64,000 nucleotides of DNA from Streptomyces sp. NBC_01198 (GTDB taxonomy: Bacteria > Actinomycetota > Actinomycetes > Streptomycetales > Streptomycetaceae). The notes beneath the pieces were generated by a model that was given only the letters and a program-made list of their open reading frames with translations, had not been told where the DNA came from and ran no database searches. The position numbers were made by a program, and so were the translations under genes. The stretch covers positions 5,091,001 through 5,155,000 of the forward strand of contig NZ_CP108568.1 in the NCBI RefSeq assembly GCF_036010485.1. The letters run 5' to 3'. The stretch's first letter is position 1. The number at the start of each line of letters is the position of its first letter. Shown piece by piece: positions 8,770 to 17,499 of this stretch.

Positions 8770-10560
8770 ATGTCGCAGCCGCCCCCGCCGCCAGGCAACC
8801 CGCCCGAGTTCGGGAAGTCGTCAGACGGAGCGGTACCGCCCCCGCCGGTTCCTCCACAGCAGCAGCCGCAGCAACAGCCGCCGCAGCAACAGCCGTCGAC
8901 CCCGCCCCCGCCGCCCGGATACGGCTATCCGGCGCAGGCCCCGCCACCGCCGGCCGGCGGTTACGGCTACCCGGCCGCAGGCGCGCCGCCGGCCGCCGCC
9001 AACCCGTACGCGCAGCCGGTGCCGCCCGCGCAGAACCCGTACGCGCAGACACCGGCCCCGGCGGCGTACCCGCAGCAGCAGGTGCCGCCGCCCCCGTACG
9101 CCGGCGCCCCGCCTCCGCCGTACGCGGGCGCCCAGCCGCCGCCGTATCCGAGCCAGGCGCAGTACGGCCAGGTGCCACCGCAGGGGCCCTACGGCTACCC
9201 GGGGCAGCCGCAGTATCCGGGCGGTCCCGGTGGCGGGCGGTCCACCAACAAGCTGCTGATCGTCGTCGCGGCCGTGGTGGCGGCGGTGCTGGTGATCGGC
9301 GGCGGTGTCTTCCTGGCGACCAGGAGCGGCGACCACAAGCCGGGGCCCAAGCCGACGGCGCAGTCAAGCAGCGGCGGCCCGACCACCGCACCGCACTCCG
9401 CCGATCTGCAGTTCGGCTGGGACAAGCCGGCCGACCCGGTCGCCGAGAAGGACAACCTCAAGTACGTCTTCGGGATCTGGTTCACCGACAAGTACGTGGT
9501 CAAGAGCGAGATCAACAAGGTCGTCGCCTACGACGTCACCACCGGCAACCCGGCCTGGACGCTCGCGGCCCCCTCGCGTGGCGACTGCTCGGCGGCCAAG
9601 GACACGTATCAGAACCTGGCCGCGATCCAGTTCGGCCCCAGCTGCAACCAGGTGATGGTCTTCGACCTGACCACCGGGACGCAGAAGTGGACCGCCACGC
9701 TGCCCGGCGGCACCGGCAGCAAGACCGACTTCGACTACTCGCAGATGGCGATCAGCGGGGACACGCTCGGCGTCGACTGGCTGAGCGGCTCCATCGGCTA
9801 CCGGCTGTCCACCCAGGCGATCCTGTGGCAGGGCGGCAACGGGGACTGCGAGGACGACGGCTACGCCGGCGGCAGCCAGTTCGTGGTGATCGTCAACTGC
9901 GACTACAAGACCTACAAGGTCCAGGCCATCGACCCGGACAACCACGGCAAGGCGAAGTGGTCCTGGGAGGCGCCGAGCGGCACCGAGGTCAACGCGATCG
10001 TGTCCACCGACCCGGTGGTGGTGGTGCTCGGCACCGAGAACAGCAACGCCACCGACATCGTGACCGTCGCGGACGGCCGGATGCAGTCCAGGATCTCGCT
10101 GGGCACCGACAAGTACGACATCTCCGTCGGCGACAACGGCGCCCAGGACGTGCACAACGTGCTGGTCAGCAAGGACACCGTCTACCTGACGCTGCGCAGC
10201 CAGGGCGACAGCAAGGGCCAGGTGCTGAGCGGGATCGTCGCCTTCAACACCAGTGACGGCAAGCAGAAGTGGGTCGCCAAGCCGGCCGACAAGCAGGCCA
10301 TCCAGGGCCTGGACTTCGTGGACGGCCAGGTGCTCGCCGTGGAGCCGCCGGACTACGACGTGGCGGGGCAGCTGGTCACCATCGACCCGGCGACCGGCGC
10401 GATGAAGAAGTTCGCGACGTTCGCCGACGGCGCCCACGACCACATCGACCTGTCCGATCTGGAGAACTACCCCTACTGGCACAACGGCCACTTCTACGTG
10501 GCCGCGCACACCGTCTACGAGGGCAACGACGACGAGAAGTATCTGATCGACTTCCACTGA
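8770..10560 (+). CDS. Membrane-anchored protein with proline-rich N-terminus and PQQ-like propeller
   Basis: This 596-residue protein begins with a cytoplasmic proline, glutamine, glycine and tyrosine-rich region (residues 1 to about 155, with many PPYAGA and PYAQ units). One transmembrane helix (LLIVVAAVVAAVLVIGGGVF) follows. A large extracellular domain comes next whose recurring units such as VVAYDVTTGNPAWTL, MVFDLTTGTQKW and VAFNTSDGKQKW are typical of PQQ-like beta-propeller blades. Blade proteins of this sort are usually scaffolds or sensors, and no catalytic residues are seen. The ATG follows AAAGAGG at 8756-8762. A hairpin terminator lies directly after the stop, so the gene is probably monocistronic. 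The function is unknown. Confidence 0.85.
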   Translation: MSQPPPPPGNPPEFGKSSDGAVPPPPVPPQQQPQQQPPQQQPSTPPPPPGYGYPAQAPPPPAGGYGYPAAGAPPAAANPYAQPVPPAQNPYAQTPAPAAYPQQQVPPPPYAGAPPPPYAGAQPPPYPSQAQYGQVPPQGPYGYPGQPQYPGGPGGGRSTNKLLIVVAAVVAAVLVIGGGVFLATRSGDHKPGPKPTAQSSSGGPTTAPHSADLQFGWDKPADPVAEKDNLKYVFGIWFTDKYVVKSEINKVVAYDVTTGNPAWTLAAPSRGDCSAAKDTYQNLAAIQFGPSCNQVMVFDLTTGTQKWTATLPGGTGSKTDFDYSQMAISGDTLGVDWLSGSIGYRLSTQAILWQGGNGDCEDDGYAGGSQFVVIVNCDYKTYKVQAIDPDNHGKAKWSWEAPSGTEVNAIVSTDPVVVVLGTENSNATDIVTVADGRMQSRISLGTDKYDISVGDNGAQDVHNVLVSKDTVYLTLRSQGDSKGQVLSGIVAFNTSDGKQKWVAKPADKQAIQGLDFVDGQVLAVEPPDYDVAGQLVTIDPATGAMKKFATFADGAHDHIDLSDLENYPYWHNGHFYVAAHTVYEGNDDEKYLIDFH

Positions 10561-10564
10561 CGGC

Positions 10565-10585
10565 TGCGCCGGCCCGGCCGGCGCA
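10565..10585 (+). terminator. Hairpin terminator after the PQQ-propeller gene
   Basis: TGCGCCGG and CCGGCGCA form a perfect 8-bp stem with a 5-base loop, beginning 5 bases after the stop codon. It has no U-tract, as is common for actinobacterial terminators. Confidence 0.55.
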
Positions 10586-10791
10586 CCCGGCGTCCACCCG
10601 CGCGCCCCCTGCCGGCAGGCAGTCCGGAATTCCCGGAAATTTCTGCCGGTTCGGGGCGCGCGGCCATGGGGCAAGCGTGTAGCTTCGCGGCCTGGGACCA
10701 TACCGCTCGGGGGCGCGGTTGGGACCGGTTCTGGCGCGGTATGGACAGGGAACGGGGGCGGCGGCGGAGCGGACCCCCGGGGGGATGGGGG

Positions 10792-11478
10792 ATGGCCGAC
10801 ATGGGCGTACGCCTCGTCGTGGTCGACGACCACCGGCTGCTCGCCGAGGCGTTGGCCTCGGCGCTCAAGCTGCGGGGACACCGCGTGCTGGCCGCGTCCG
10901 CGCCGGCGGGCGGGGCGGCGGAGCTGGTGCTGACCCGTTCCCCCGAGGTGTGCCTGTTCGGGACGGCGGCGCCCGCGGAGCCCGGCGCCTTCGACACGGT
11001 CGCCAGGATCAGGCGGGAGCGGCCCGGCGTCGCGGTGGTCGTGCTCGGCCCGGTGCCCGACCCGCGGGGGATCGCGGCGGCCTTCGCGGCCGGCGCGTCC
11101 GGCTACGTACGGCACGACGAGCGCATCGAAGGCGTGGAGCGGGCCATGGCCAAGGCCAGGGCCGGCGAGGTCGCGGTGGCGCAGCCGCTGCTGCAGGGCG
11201 CCTTCGCCGAGCTGCTCAACCCGGCGCAGCAGCCGGACGACGAGGGCACGCGGCTGCTCGAACTGCTGACCCCGCGCGAGATCGAGGTGCTGGTGCGGGT
11301 CGCCGAGGGCGAGGACACCCGGCTGATCGCCGCCGGGATGCGGATAGCCCCCAGCACCGCGCGCACGCATGTGCAGCGGGTGCTGATGAAGCTGGGGGTG
11401 GGCTCCCGGCTGGAAGCGGCGGCGCTGGCCGCCCGCACCGGCCTGCTCGACCGCGCGGCGGCCCCGGGACCGCGCTGA
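10792..11478 (+). CDS. Atypical LuxR-family response regulator lacking the phosphorylation site
   Basis: This 228-residue protein has a receiver-like domain (about 1-125) and a C-terminal LuxR-type helix-turn-helix (LTPREIEVL to SRLEAAALAAR). The acidic pair DD(H) at 12-14 is kept. The phospho-acceptor strand reads PEVCLFGT, so the aspartate is replaced by glycine at residue 57. The conserved threonine strand reads VVVLGPV and the lysine position reads GYVRHDE. The receiver therefore probably does not accept phosphate in the usual way, and activity may depend on ligand, partner or level. The ATG at 10792 is preferred over upstream in-frame starts because the conserved domain begins at once after a G-rich ribosome binding site. 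No kinase gene is adjacent. Confidence 0.85.
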   Translation: MADMGVRLVVVDDHRLLAEALASALKLRGHRVLAASAPAGGAAELVLTRSPEVCLFGTAAPAEPGAFDTVARIRRERPGVAVVVLGPVPDPRGIAAAFAAGASGYVRHDERIEGVERAMAKARAGEVAVAQPLLQGAFAELLNPAQQPDDEGTRLLELLTPREIEVLVRVAEGEDTRLIAAGMRIAPSTARTHVQRVLMKLGVGSRLEAAALAARTGLLDRAAAPGPR

Positions 11479-11483
11479 GCGCA

Positions 11484-11503
11484 CCGGCCGCCCGCGCGGC
11501 CGG
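11484..11503 (+). terminator. Hairpin terminator after the atypical regulator
   Basis: CCGGCCGC and GCGGCCGG form an 8-bp perfect stem with the loop CCGC. It starts 5 bases after the stop codon and separates the regulator from the gal operon. Confidence 0.5.
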
Positions 11504-11685
11504 CCAGCCGCCGTCAGTCCCCCGCCCCCGCCCGGCCGCCGTCCGTCCGGCCCCCCGCCCCGCGCGGACGACTGGTCAGCGCGCCGGTTCGCTCCGCCGC
11601 CGGCCGCGGCAGTCACTCATCTGTTCGGCTTTGTTTGTTTGTGCCCGAAACGGACGCGGCTTTCCATAGCGCTCACGAAGTCAAC

Positions 11686-11760
11686 TTGACCTGCCCTCGC
11701 GCATTGACTGCACTGTTGTGTCATGATTCATTGTGTGCGGTTATGTTGGGTGATTGTGGT
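11686..11760 (+). promoter_or_regulatory. Probable gal operon promoter with repeated TTGTG elements
   Basis: This is an unusually AT-rich patch just before galT. TTGACC (11686-11691) and TTGACT (11704-11709) are candidate -35 boxes, with TCATGATTCATTGTG downstream. TTGTG occurs at 11716, 11731 and 11754, and TGATT at 11724 and 11751. Streptomyces gal operons are known to have a galactose-inducible promoter with short repeats as operators. The match here is by arrangement only, and the exact start site cannot be fixed. Confidence 0.5.
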
Positions 11761-11776
11761 GTGAGGGGTCTGCAGG

Positions 11777-12829
11777 GTGAAGAAGACGACGACCCGGCTC
11801 GCGGACGGCCGCGAACTGATCTACTACGACGCCGACGACACGGCAGACACCGTCGTCCGTGACGCCGTCGACCGCCGTCCGCTGGAGCCCGTCGCCACCC
11901 ACTCCGAGCTGCGCCACGACCGCCTGCTGGGCGACACCGTGGCCATCGCCTCGCACCGCCAGGGCCGCACCTACCACCCGCCGGCCGACGAGTGCCCGCT
12001 GTGCCCCTCGCGGGAGGGCCGGCTCAGCGAGATACCCGACACCGACTACGAGGTCGTCGTCTTCGAGAACCGCTTCCCCTCGCTGGCGGGCGGCGCCGGG
12101 CGCTGCGAGGTGGTCTGCTTCACCTCCGACCACGACGCCTCCTTCGCCGACCTCACCGAGGCCCGCGCCCGCCTGGTGCTCGACGCCTGGATCGACCGCA
12201 CCCGGGAGCTGTCCCAACTGCCGGGCGTCGTCCAGGTCTTCCCCTTCGAGAACCGCGGCAAGGAGATCGGCGTCACCCTCGGCCACCCGCACGGCCAGAT
12301 CTACGGCTACCCGTTCGTCACCCCGCGCACCTCCCTGATGCTGCGCTCCCTCGCCGAGCACCGCGAGCGCACCGGCCGCAACCTCTTCGACGACGTGCTC
12401 GCCGACGAGACCGCCGACGGCCGGCGGATCGTGCTGGCCGGCGAGCACTGGACCGCGTTCGTCCCGCACGCCGCCCACTGGCCGTACGAGGTGCACCTCT
12501 TCCCGCGCCGCCGGGTGCCCGACCTGCTCGCGCTGGACGAGGAGGCGCGCGCCGAATTCCCGCGCGTCTACCTGGAGCTGCTGCGCCGCTTCGACCGGAT
12601 CTTCGGCCCCGGCCAGCCGCCCACGCCGTACATCTCCGGCTGGCACCAGGCGCCCTTCGACGAGCCGGCGCGACGCGAGTTCGGGCTGCATCTGGAGCTT
12701 TTCACGATTCGCCGCACATCGGGCAAGCTGAAGTTCCTTGCGGGGTCCGAATCGGGCATGGGCGCGTTCATCAACGACGTGCCGCCGGAGGCCGCCGCGC
12801 TGCGACTGCGAGAGGTAGCGAGCCAGTGA
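11777..12829 (+). CDS. galT: Galactose-1-phosphate uridylyltransferase
   Basis: This 350-residue HIT-superfamily enzyme swaps galactose-1-phosphate and UDP-glucose to give UDP-galactose and glucose-1-phosphate in the Leloir pathway. It carries the zinc-type cysteines ECPLCPS near residue 74, the FENRFPSL strand, and the active-site [11 protein letters not shown], in which the second histidine becomes uridylylated. The C-terminal GWHQAPF segment is also typical. The GTG at 11777 is the only start giving the full N-terminus. Its stop overlaps the galE start by 4 bases, so the three gal genes are translationally coupled. Confidence 0.96.
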   Translation: MKKTTTRLADGRELIYYDADDTADTVVRDAVDRRPLEPVATHSELRHDRLLGDTVAIASHRQGRTYHPPADECPLCPSREGRLSEIPDTDYEVVVFENRFPSLAGGAGRCEVVCFTSDHDASFADLTEARARLVLDAWIDRTRELSQLPGVVQVFPFENRGKEIGVTLGHPHGQIYGYPFVTPRTSLMLRSLAEHRERTGRNLFDDVLADETADGRRIVLAGEHWTAFVPHAAHWPYEVHLFPRRRVPDLLALDEEARAEFPRVYLELLRRFDRIFGPGQPPTPYISGWHQAPFDEPARREFGLHLELFTIRRTSGKLKFLAGSESGMGAFINDVPPEAAALRLREVASQ

Positions 12830-13806
12830 GTGAGAGCCCCAGGAAGCTGCTGGTCACCGGTGGAGCCGGATACGTCGGTTCGGTGGTCGGCGCCCATCTG
12901 CTGGCCGCCGGGCACCAGGTGACGGTGCTCGACGACCTGTCCACCGGCTTCCGCGAAGGGGTGCCGGACGGCGCGGACTTCGTGGAGGGCCGGGTCCAGG
13001 ACGCGGCCAAGGTGCTCGACGGCTCCTATGACGCGGTGCTGCACTTCGCCGCGTCCTCGCAGGTCGGCGAGTCGGTCGCCGACCCGGCGAAGTACTGGCG
13101 CAACAACGTCGGCGGCACCCTCGAACTGCTCGACGCCATGCGCGAGTCACGGGTCCGTACGCTGGTCTTCTCCTCCACCGCCGCCACCTACGGCGAGCCC
13201 GCGCACGTCCCGATCACCGAGGACGCCGTCACCGCGCCCACCAACCCCTACGGCGCCACCAAGCTCGCCGTCGACCACATGATCGGCGGCGAATGCGCCG
13301 CTCACGGCCTGGCCGCGGTGTCGCTGCGGTACTTCAACGTGGCGGGCGCGTACGGCAGGTACGGCGAGCGGCACCACCCCGAGTCGCACCTGATCCCGCT
13401 GGTCCTGCAGGTCGCCCAGGGCCGCAGGGACGCCATCGCGGTCTACGGCGAGGACTACCCGACACCCGACGGCACCTGCCTGCGCGACTACATCCACGTC
13501 GCCGACCTCGCCGAGGCGCACCTGCTGGCGCTCGACCACGCGGCCGCGGGCGAGCACCTCATCTGCAACCTCGGCAACGGCAGCGGGTTCTCCGTCCGCG
13601 ACGTCATCGACACCGTGCGGCGCGTCACCGGGCACCCGATCCCGGAGACCGCCGAGCCGCGCCGGGCCGGCGACCCCGCCGCGCTGGTCGCCTCCGCCCA
13701 GCGCGCGCACGACCGGCTCGGCTGGTCGCCCACCCGCACCGACCTCGCGGACATCGTCCGCGACGCCTGGACCTTCGCCCAATCCCTCGGGGAGGACGCA
13801 CGATGA
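12826..13806 (+). CDS. galE: UDP-glucose 4-epimerase
   Basis: This 326-residue short-chain dehydrogenase interconverts UDP-glucose and UDP-galactose. It has the NAD-binding [11 protein letters not shown] at the N-terminus, [11 protein letters not shown] (catalytic Ser/Thr region), [11 protein letters not shown] with the YxxxK pair, LRYFNVAGA and the GDPAALVAS tail motif. The GTG lies inside the galT stop (GTGA overlap), and its own stop overlaps the galK start. It is the middle gene of galTEK and also supplies sugar nucleotides for cell-surface glycans. Confidence 0.96.
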   Translation: MSESPRKLLVTGGAGYVGSVVGAHLLAAGHQVTVLDDLSTGFREGVPDGADFVEGRVQDAAKVLDGSYDAVLHFAASSQVGESVADPAKYWRNNVGGTLELLDAMRESRVRTLVFSSTAATYGEPAHVPITEDAVTAPTNPYGATKLAVDHMIGGECAAHGLAAVSLRYFNVAGAYGRYGERHHPESHLIPLVLQVAQGRRDAIAVYGEDYPTPDGTCLRDYIHVADLAEAHLLALDHAAAGEHLICNLGNGSGFSVRDVIDTVRRVTGHPIPETAEPRRAGDPAALVASAQRAHDRLGWSPTRTDLADIVRDAWTFAQSLGEDAR

Positions 13807-14933
13807 CGGACCTCGGCATAGCTTTCAAGGACGTCTTCGGGCGGGCGCCTGAGGGCAGTTGGGCCGCACCCGGACGGGTGAACCTGATCGGCGAGCACAC
13901 CGACTACAACGACGGGCACGTGCTGCCCTTCGCGCTCCCGCAGACCACCAGGGCCGCCGTCGCGCGCCGCGACGACGGCCTGCTGCGGGTGCACTCCGCC
14001 GACATGGACGGCGGCGCCGTCGAGCTGCGGATCGACGACCTCGCCCCCGGTGTCGCGGCCGGCTGGGCCACCTACCCGGCCGCGGTGCTGTGGACGCTGC
14101 GCGAAGCGGGGCACCCGGTCGGCGGCGCGGACATCCACTACGAGAGCACCGTCCCGGTCGGCGGCGGCCTGTCCTCCTCCGCCGCGCTGCAGGTGGTCAC
14201 CGCGCTCGCCCTCGGCGACCTGCACGGTGTCGAGATGAGCCGGCAGGATCTCGCACTGCTCTGCCAGCGCTCGGAGAACGTCTACGTCGGCGCGCCCGTC
14301 GGCGTCATGGACCAGACCGCGTCCGCGTGCTGCACCGAGGGCCACGCGCTGCACCTCGACGTACGCGGCCTCCAACAGCGCCAGGTGCCGCTGGACCTGG
14401 CGGGCCAGGACCTGACGCTGCTGGTGGCCGACACCCGGGTCAAGCACGCCCACTCCGACGGTGCCTATGCCGCGCTGCGGGCCGGCTGCGAGGCCGCGGC
14501 CGCCGAGCTCGGCCTGTCCTCGCTGCGCGACCTGCCGGCCGGCGGGCTGGACGCGGCCCTGGACGCACTCGCCGACGAGCGGCTGCGCCGCCTCACCCGG
14601 CACGTCGTCACCGAGAACGCCCGCGTCGAGGAGGTCATCGGCCTGCTCGACGCCGGGCGCATCCGGGACATCGGGCCGGTCCTCACCGCCGGCCACCGGT
14701 CGCTGCGCGACGACTTCCAGGTGTCCTGCCCGGAGCTCGACCTCGTGGTCGACACGGCGCTGGCGGCCGGCGCGCTCGGGGCCAGGATGACCGGCGGCGG
14801 CTTCGGCGGCTCCGCGGTGGTCCTGGCGGGCGCGGCCGACGCCGCAGCCGTCACCGCGGCCGTGCAGGCCGCGCTCCCGGCTGTCCGCGTCTTCCCGGCC
14901 ACTCCGTCACCGGGCGCGTACCGGCTTTCCTGA
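13803..14933 (+). CDS. galK: Galactokinase
   Basis: This 376-residue GHMP kinase phosphorylates galactose with ATP, the first step of the Leloir pathway. It shows the galactokinase signature [15 protein letters not shown], the ATP loop [23 protein letters not shown] and the C-terminal [11 protein letters not shown]. It overlaps galE by 4 bases (ATGA). A hairpin overlaps its stop codon and closes the operon. Confidence 0.96.
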   Translation: MTDLGIAFKDVFGRAPEGSWAAPGRVNLIGEHTDYNDGHVLPFALPQTTRAAVARRDDGLLRVHSADMDGGAVELRIDDLAPGVAAGWATYPAAVLWTLREAGHPVGGADIHYESTVPVGGGLSSSAALQVVTALALGDLHGVEMSRQDLALLCQRSENVYVGAPVGVMDQTASACCTEGHALHLDVRGLQQRQVPLDLAGQDLTLLVADTRVKHAHSDGAYAALRAGCEAAAAELGLSSLRDLPAGGLDAALDALADERLRRLTRHVVTENARVEEVIGLLDAGRIRDIGPVLTAGHRSLRDDFQVSCPELDLVVDTALAAGALGARMTGGGFGGSAVVLAGAADAAAVTAAVQAALPAVRVFPATPSPGAYRLS

Positions 14934-14948
14934 CGGATCGTCGGAAAG
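14925..14948 (+). terminator. Terminator overlapping the galK stop codon
   Basis: CTTTCC and GGAAAG flank GACG-gat-CGTC, giving a 10-bp stem with a single bulged T and a 3-base loop. The stop TGA (14931-14933) lies inside the left arm. Confidence 0.5.
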
Positions 14949-15229
14949 GTACGGACCACAGACCCGGAAACGGCACTGGAACGTGCTCCGAAAAGCCCCT
15001 GCTGACGCTGTTGAGCCGCCCGGACGGGCAACTTCCGCCAAGACGGCGCCAATCTCCGGGGAAGCCCCTACGCTTTTCCCACAGCGCCGGTGGGGGCCGG
15101 CGCTCATCAGGGGGCGAGACGCACGGGATTCGGCATCCGTGACCGGGGCGGCGGCCCCGCCACGGGTGCCGGATCCCACGCGATGACGCCCCGCCACTGG
15201 GGGAGAGCCGTACAGCGGGAGTGGTGTCC

Positions 15230-16027
15230 GTGGGACGAATCCGCGTGCTCGTCGTCGATGACCATCGCATCTTCGCCGAGTCGCTCGCCGCCGCACTCGC
15301 GGCGGAATCCGACGTCGACGTGTCAGCGGCGGGCAGCGGGCCCGCCGCTCAGCGCTGTCTGGACCGCGCCGCGGTCGACGGCAGGCGCTACGACGTCCTG
15401 CTGGTCGACGCGGACCTGGGCACAGGTCCGCGCGACCGGCCCCAACTGGCCGCCGTGCCGCCGCTGTCGGAGCAGCGCCGCGTCGAGCCGCGCGACCCCG
15501 TCATCGACGGCCTCGCGCTGGTCGAACGGGTCCGTGCCGAGCACCTGGGCACCCGTACGGTGGTGCTGGCCGAGCGCGACGACCCGCACCGCGCCGCGTG
15601 CGCGCTGCAGGCGGGGGCGTCCGGCTGGGTGGCCAAGGACTGCTCGCTGTCCCGGCTGCTGGCCGTGGTGCGCGGGGTGCTGCGGGACGAGACGCATCTG
15701 CCGCCCGCCCTGCTGACCGGCGTCCTGCGCGAGCTGACCGCGGCCCGCAGGCACCGCACCGAGAGCGAGCAGCTGGTCGAGTCGCTGACGCCGCGCGAGC
15801 AGGAGGTGCTGCGCTGCATGGTCGCGGGCCTCGGCCGCAAGGCGGTCGCCGAGCGGCTGTTCCTGTCCCCGCACACGGTCCGCACCCACATGCAGAACGT
15901 GCTGGGCAAGCTCGGCGTGCACTCCACGCTCGCCGCCGTGGCACTGGCCCGGCGGGCCGGTGTGGGTCCGGTGGAGCTGGTCCCCTCAGCCGGGGATGTT
16001 GTCGAAAGGCGCGGTCAGCTGTCGTAG
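15230..16027 (+). CDS. LuxR-family two-component response regulator
   Basis: This protein of about 265 residues has a receiver domain with DDH at 10-12, the acceptor aspartate D60 in YDVLLVDADLG and the lysine in GWVAKD. A LuxR-type helix-turn-helix (LTPREQEVLRCM to HSTLAAVALARR) follows. A hydrophilic insertion of about 28 residues follows the acceptor strand and is unusual. Three in-frame GTG codons (15221, 15224, 15230) compete; the last has the best spacing to GGGAG at 15217-15221. No kinase gene is adjacent. Its last 42 bases overlap the end of the convergent tamR gene. Confidence 0.85.
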   Translation: MGRIRVLVVDDHRIFAESLAAALAAESDVDVSAAGSGPAAQRCLDRAAVDGRRYDVLLVDADLGTGPRDRPQLAAVPPLSEQRRVEPRDPVIDGLALVERVRAEHLGTRTVVLAERDDPHRAACALQAGASGWVAKDCSLSRLLAVVRGVLRDETHLPPALLTGVLRELTAARRHRTESEQLVESLTPREQEVLRCMVAGLGRKAVAERLFLSPHTVRTHMQNVLGKLGVHSTLAAVALARRAGVGPVELVPSAGDVVERRGQLS

Positions 16028-16483
16028 CAGCGCCGCCAGTTCGGCCCGCTGGGCCTGGCTGAGCTCGCCCAGGATGGCGCGTTCCTGGGCGAGCAGGCCG
16101 GCCAGCGCCCGGTCGGCGCGGTCCCGGCCGGCCGGGGTGAGCCTGACCAGCACCCCGCGCCGGTCCGAGGGGTCGGGCAGCCGTTCGACCAGCCGCTTCT
16201 CGGCGAGGCGGTCGATCCGGTTGGTCATCGTGCCCGAGGTGACCAGCGTCTGGGTGAGCAACTGGCCCGGCGAGAGCTGATACGGCGTCCCCGCGCGGCG
16301 CAGCGCGGTGAGCACGTCGAACTCCCAGGGCTCCAGGCTGTGCTCCGAGAAAGCCAGCCGCCGGGCCCGGTCCAGATGCCTGGCGAGCCTGCTGACCCGG
16401 CTGAGCACCTCAAGCGGCTCGACGTCGAGGTCGGGGCGCTCTCGGCGCCATGCAGCGACCAGCCGGTCGACCTCGTCCTCCAT
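15986..16483 (-). CDS. tamR: MarR-family regulator, probable TamR
   Basis: This 165-residue winged-helix protein has the MarR DNA-recognition region LLTQTLVTSGTMTNRIDRL and the wing DPSDRRGVLVRLTPAGR. It is divergent from tam, and this arrangement matches the Streptomyces TamR/Tam pair. TamR in Streptomyces coelicolor represses tam and is relieved by trans-aconitate, citrate and related metabolites (established knowledge). A 14-bp palindrome lies in the shared spacer. The ATG at 16483 gives the expected start MEDEVDRLVAAWRRERPDL. The 3' end overlaps the convergent response regulator by 42 bases. Confidence 0.88.
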   Translation of the reverse strand: MEDEVDRLVAAWRRERPDLDVEPLEVLSRVSRLARHLDRARRLAFSEHSLEPWEFDVLTALRRAGTPYQLSPGQLLTQTLVTSGTMTNRIDRLAEKRLVERLPDPSDRRGVLVRLTPAGRDRADRALAGLLAQERAILGELSQAQRAELAALLRQLTAPFDNIPG

Positions 16484-16518
16484 GGAGATCAGTGTAATAG
16501 GTCTGTCGATATGAAGTC

Positions 16519-16532
16519 TCTTGACATCAAGA
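16519..16532. promoter_or_regulatory. Probable TamR operator
   Basis: TCTTGA-CA-TCAAGA is a perfect 6+6 inverted repeat with a 2-base spacer, midway between tamR and tam. TTGACA at 16521-16526 inside it could be a -35 box, which would fit repression by occlusion. MarR proteins bind palindromes of this size. Assignment to TamR is by position. Confidence 0.65.
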
Positions 16533-16618
16533 TATCGATGGGAGGAGCCTGGAAGCGGAAGGCAGAACGTCGCCCTCCGTTTCGGCAGCGGTTCCGTACC
16601 ACCCAGGGAGTACGAACG

Positions 16619-17440
16619 ATGCACGCAGCCCCGACGTGGGATCCCCACCAGTATCTCCGGCACGCGACCCACCGCACCCGCCCGTTTCTCGATCTCCTCA
16701 CCCGGATCAACGGACTGCCAGGCGGTGACAGCCCCCGGATCGCCGACGTCGGCTGCGGCCCCGGCAACGTCACGGCGCTGCTCGCCGAGCGCTGGCCGGC
16801 CGCCCGTATCACCGGGCTCGACAGCTCCCGCGAGATGCTGGCCGCGGCCGCCGACCACGCCGGGCCCACCCCGGGCGGCGGCACCCTGGACTTCCGCCGG
16901 GCCGATGCCGCCGAGTGGACGCCGGACGAGCCGTACGACCTGATCGTCTCCAACGCCGCGCTCCAGTGGGTGCCTGGCCACGCCGACCGCTTCGGCGACT
17001 GGCTCGACCACCTCAGCCCCGGCGGCGCCCTGGCCTTCCAGGTCCCCGGCAACTTCACCGCGCCGAGCCACGCGCTGCTCGCCGAGCTGTGCGACACACC
17101 GCAGTGGCGCGGCCGGCTGGACGGGCACGGCCGCCGCTACGTCCACATCCTCAGCCCGGCGGAGTATCTGGAACGCCTCACCGTGCTCGGCTGCCAGGAG
17201 GTGGACGTCTGGGAGTCCACCTACGTGCAGCTGCTGCAGGGCGAGGACCCGGTGCTCGAGTGGACCAAGGGCACCGCCCTGCGCCCGGTGCTGACCGCGC
17301 TCGACGACGACCCGGGCGCGGCGCGCGAATTCGTCGGCCAGTACCGCGACCTGCTGCGCAAGGCGTATCCGCCGGGGCCGCACGGCACGGTCTTCCCCTT
17401 CCGCCGGATCTTCGCCGTCGCCAGGACCGCGGGCGGCTGA
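16619..17440 (+). CDS. tam: trans-Aconitate 2-methyltransferase
   Basis: This 273-residue class I SAM-dependent methyltransferase has the SAM loop IADVGCGPGNVTALL, the acidic end of strand 2 in GLDSSREML, and the motif LIVSNAALQWVP. The C-terminal region (WESTYVQLLQGEDPVLEWTK) matches the Tam family. The enzyme methylates trans-aconitate, a spontaneous isomer of cis-aconitate that inhibits aconitase. GGGAG at 16606-16610 precedes the ATG. Divergence from the MarR gene supports the function. Confidence 0.92.
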   Translation: MHAAPTWDPHQYLRHATHRTRPFLDLLTRINGLPGGDSPRIADVGCGPGNVTALLAERWPAARITGLDSSREMLAAAADHAGPTPGGGTLDFRRADAAEWTPDEPYDLIVSNAALQWVPGHADRFGDWLDHLSPGGALAFQVPGNFTAPSHALLAELCDTPQWRGRLDGHGRRYVHILSPAEYLERLTVLGCQEVDVWESTYVQLLQGEDPVLEWTKGTALRPVLTALDDDPGAAREFVGQYRDLLRKAYPPGPHGTVFPFRRIFAVARTAGG

Positions 17441-17449
17441 CCCCGCCGG

Positions 17450-17480
17450 CCGCCCCCGCGCCCGTCAGGGCCGGGGGCGG
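17450..17480. terminator. Strong hairpin between convergent tam and the membrane-protein gene
   Basis: CCGCCCCCG pairs with CGGGGGCGG (9 bp), then a single bulged C, then GCCC-gtca-GGGC. It lies 10 bases after the tam stop and 20 bases from the stop of the convergent gene, so it may serve both. Confidence 0.65.
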
Positions 17481-17499
17481 ACCGCTCCGGGTCCGGCGG

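Noticed and set aside
11635-11862. 75-codon open frame starting before galT
   Set aside because: It overlaps the gal promoter and the galT start in another frame, with no homology that I recognise.
14983-15186. Short 67-codon open frame between galK and the response regulator
   Set aside because: No recognisable domain or ribosome binding site, and composition like non-coding GC-rich DNA.
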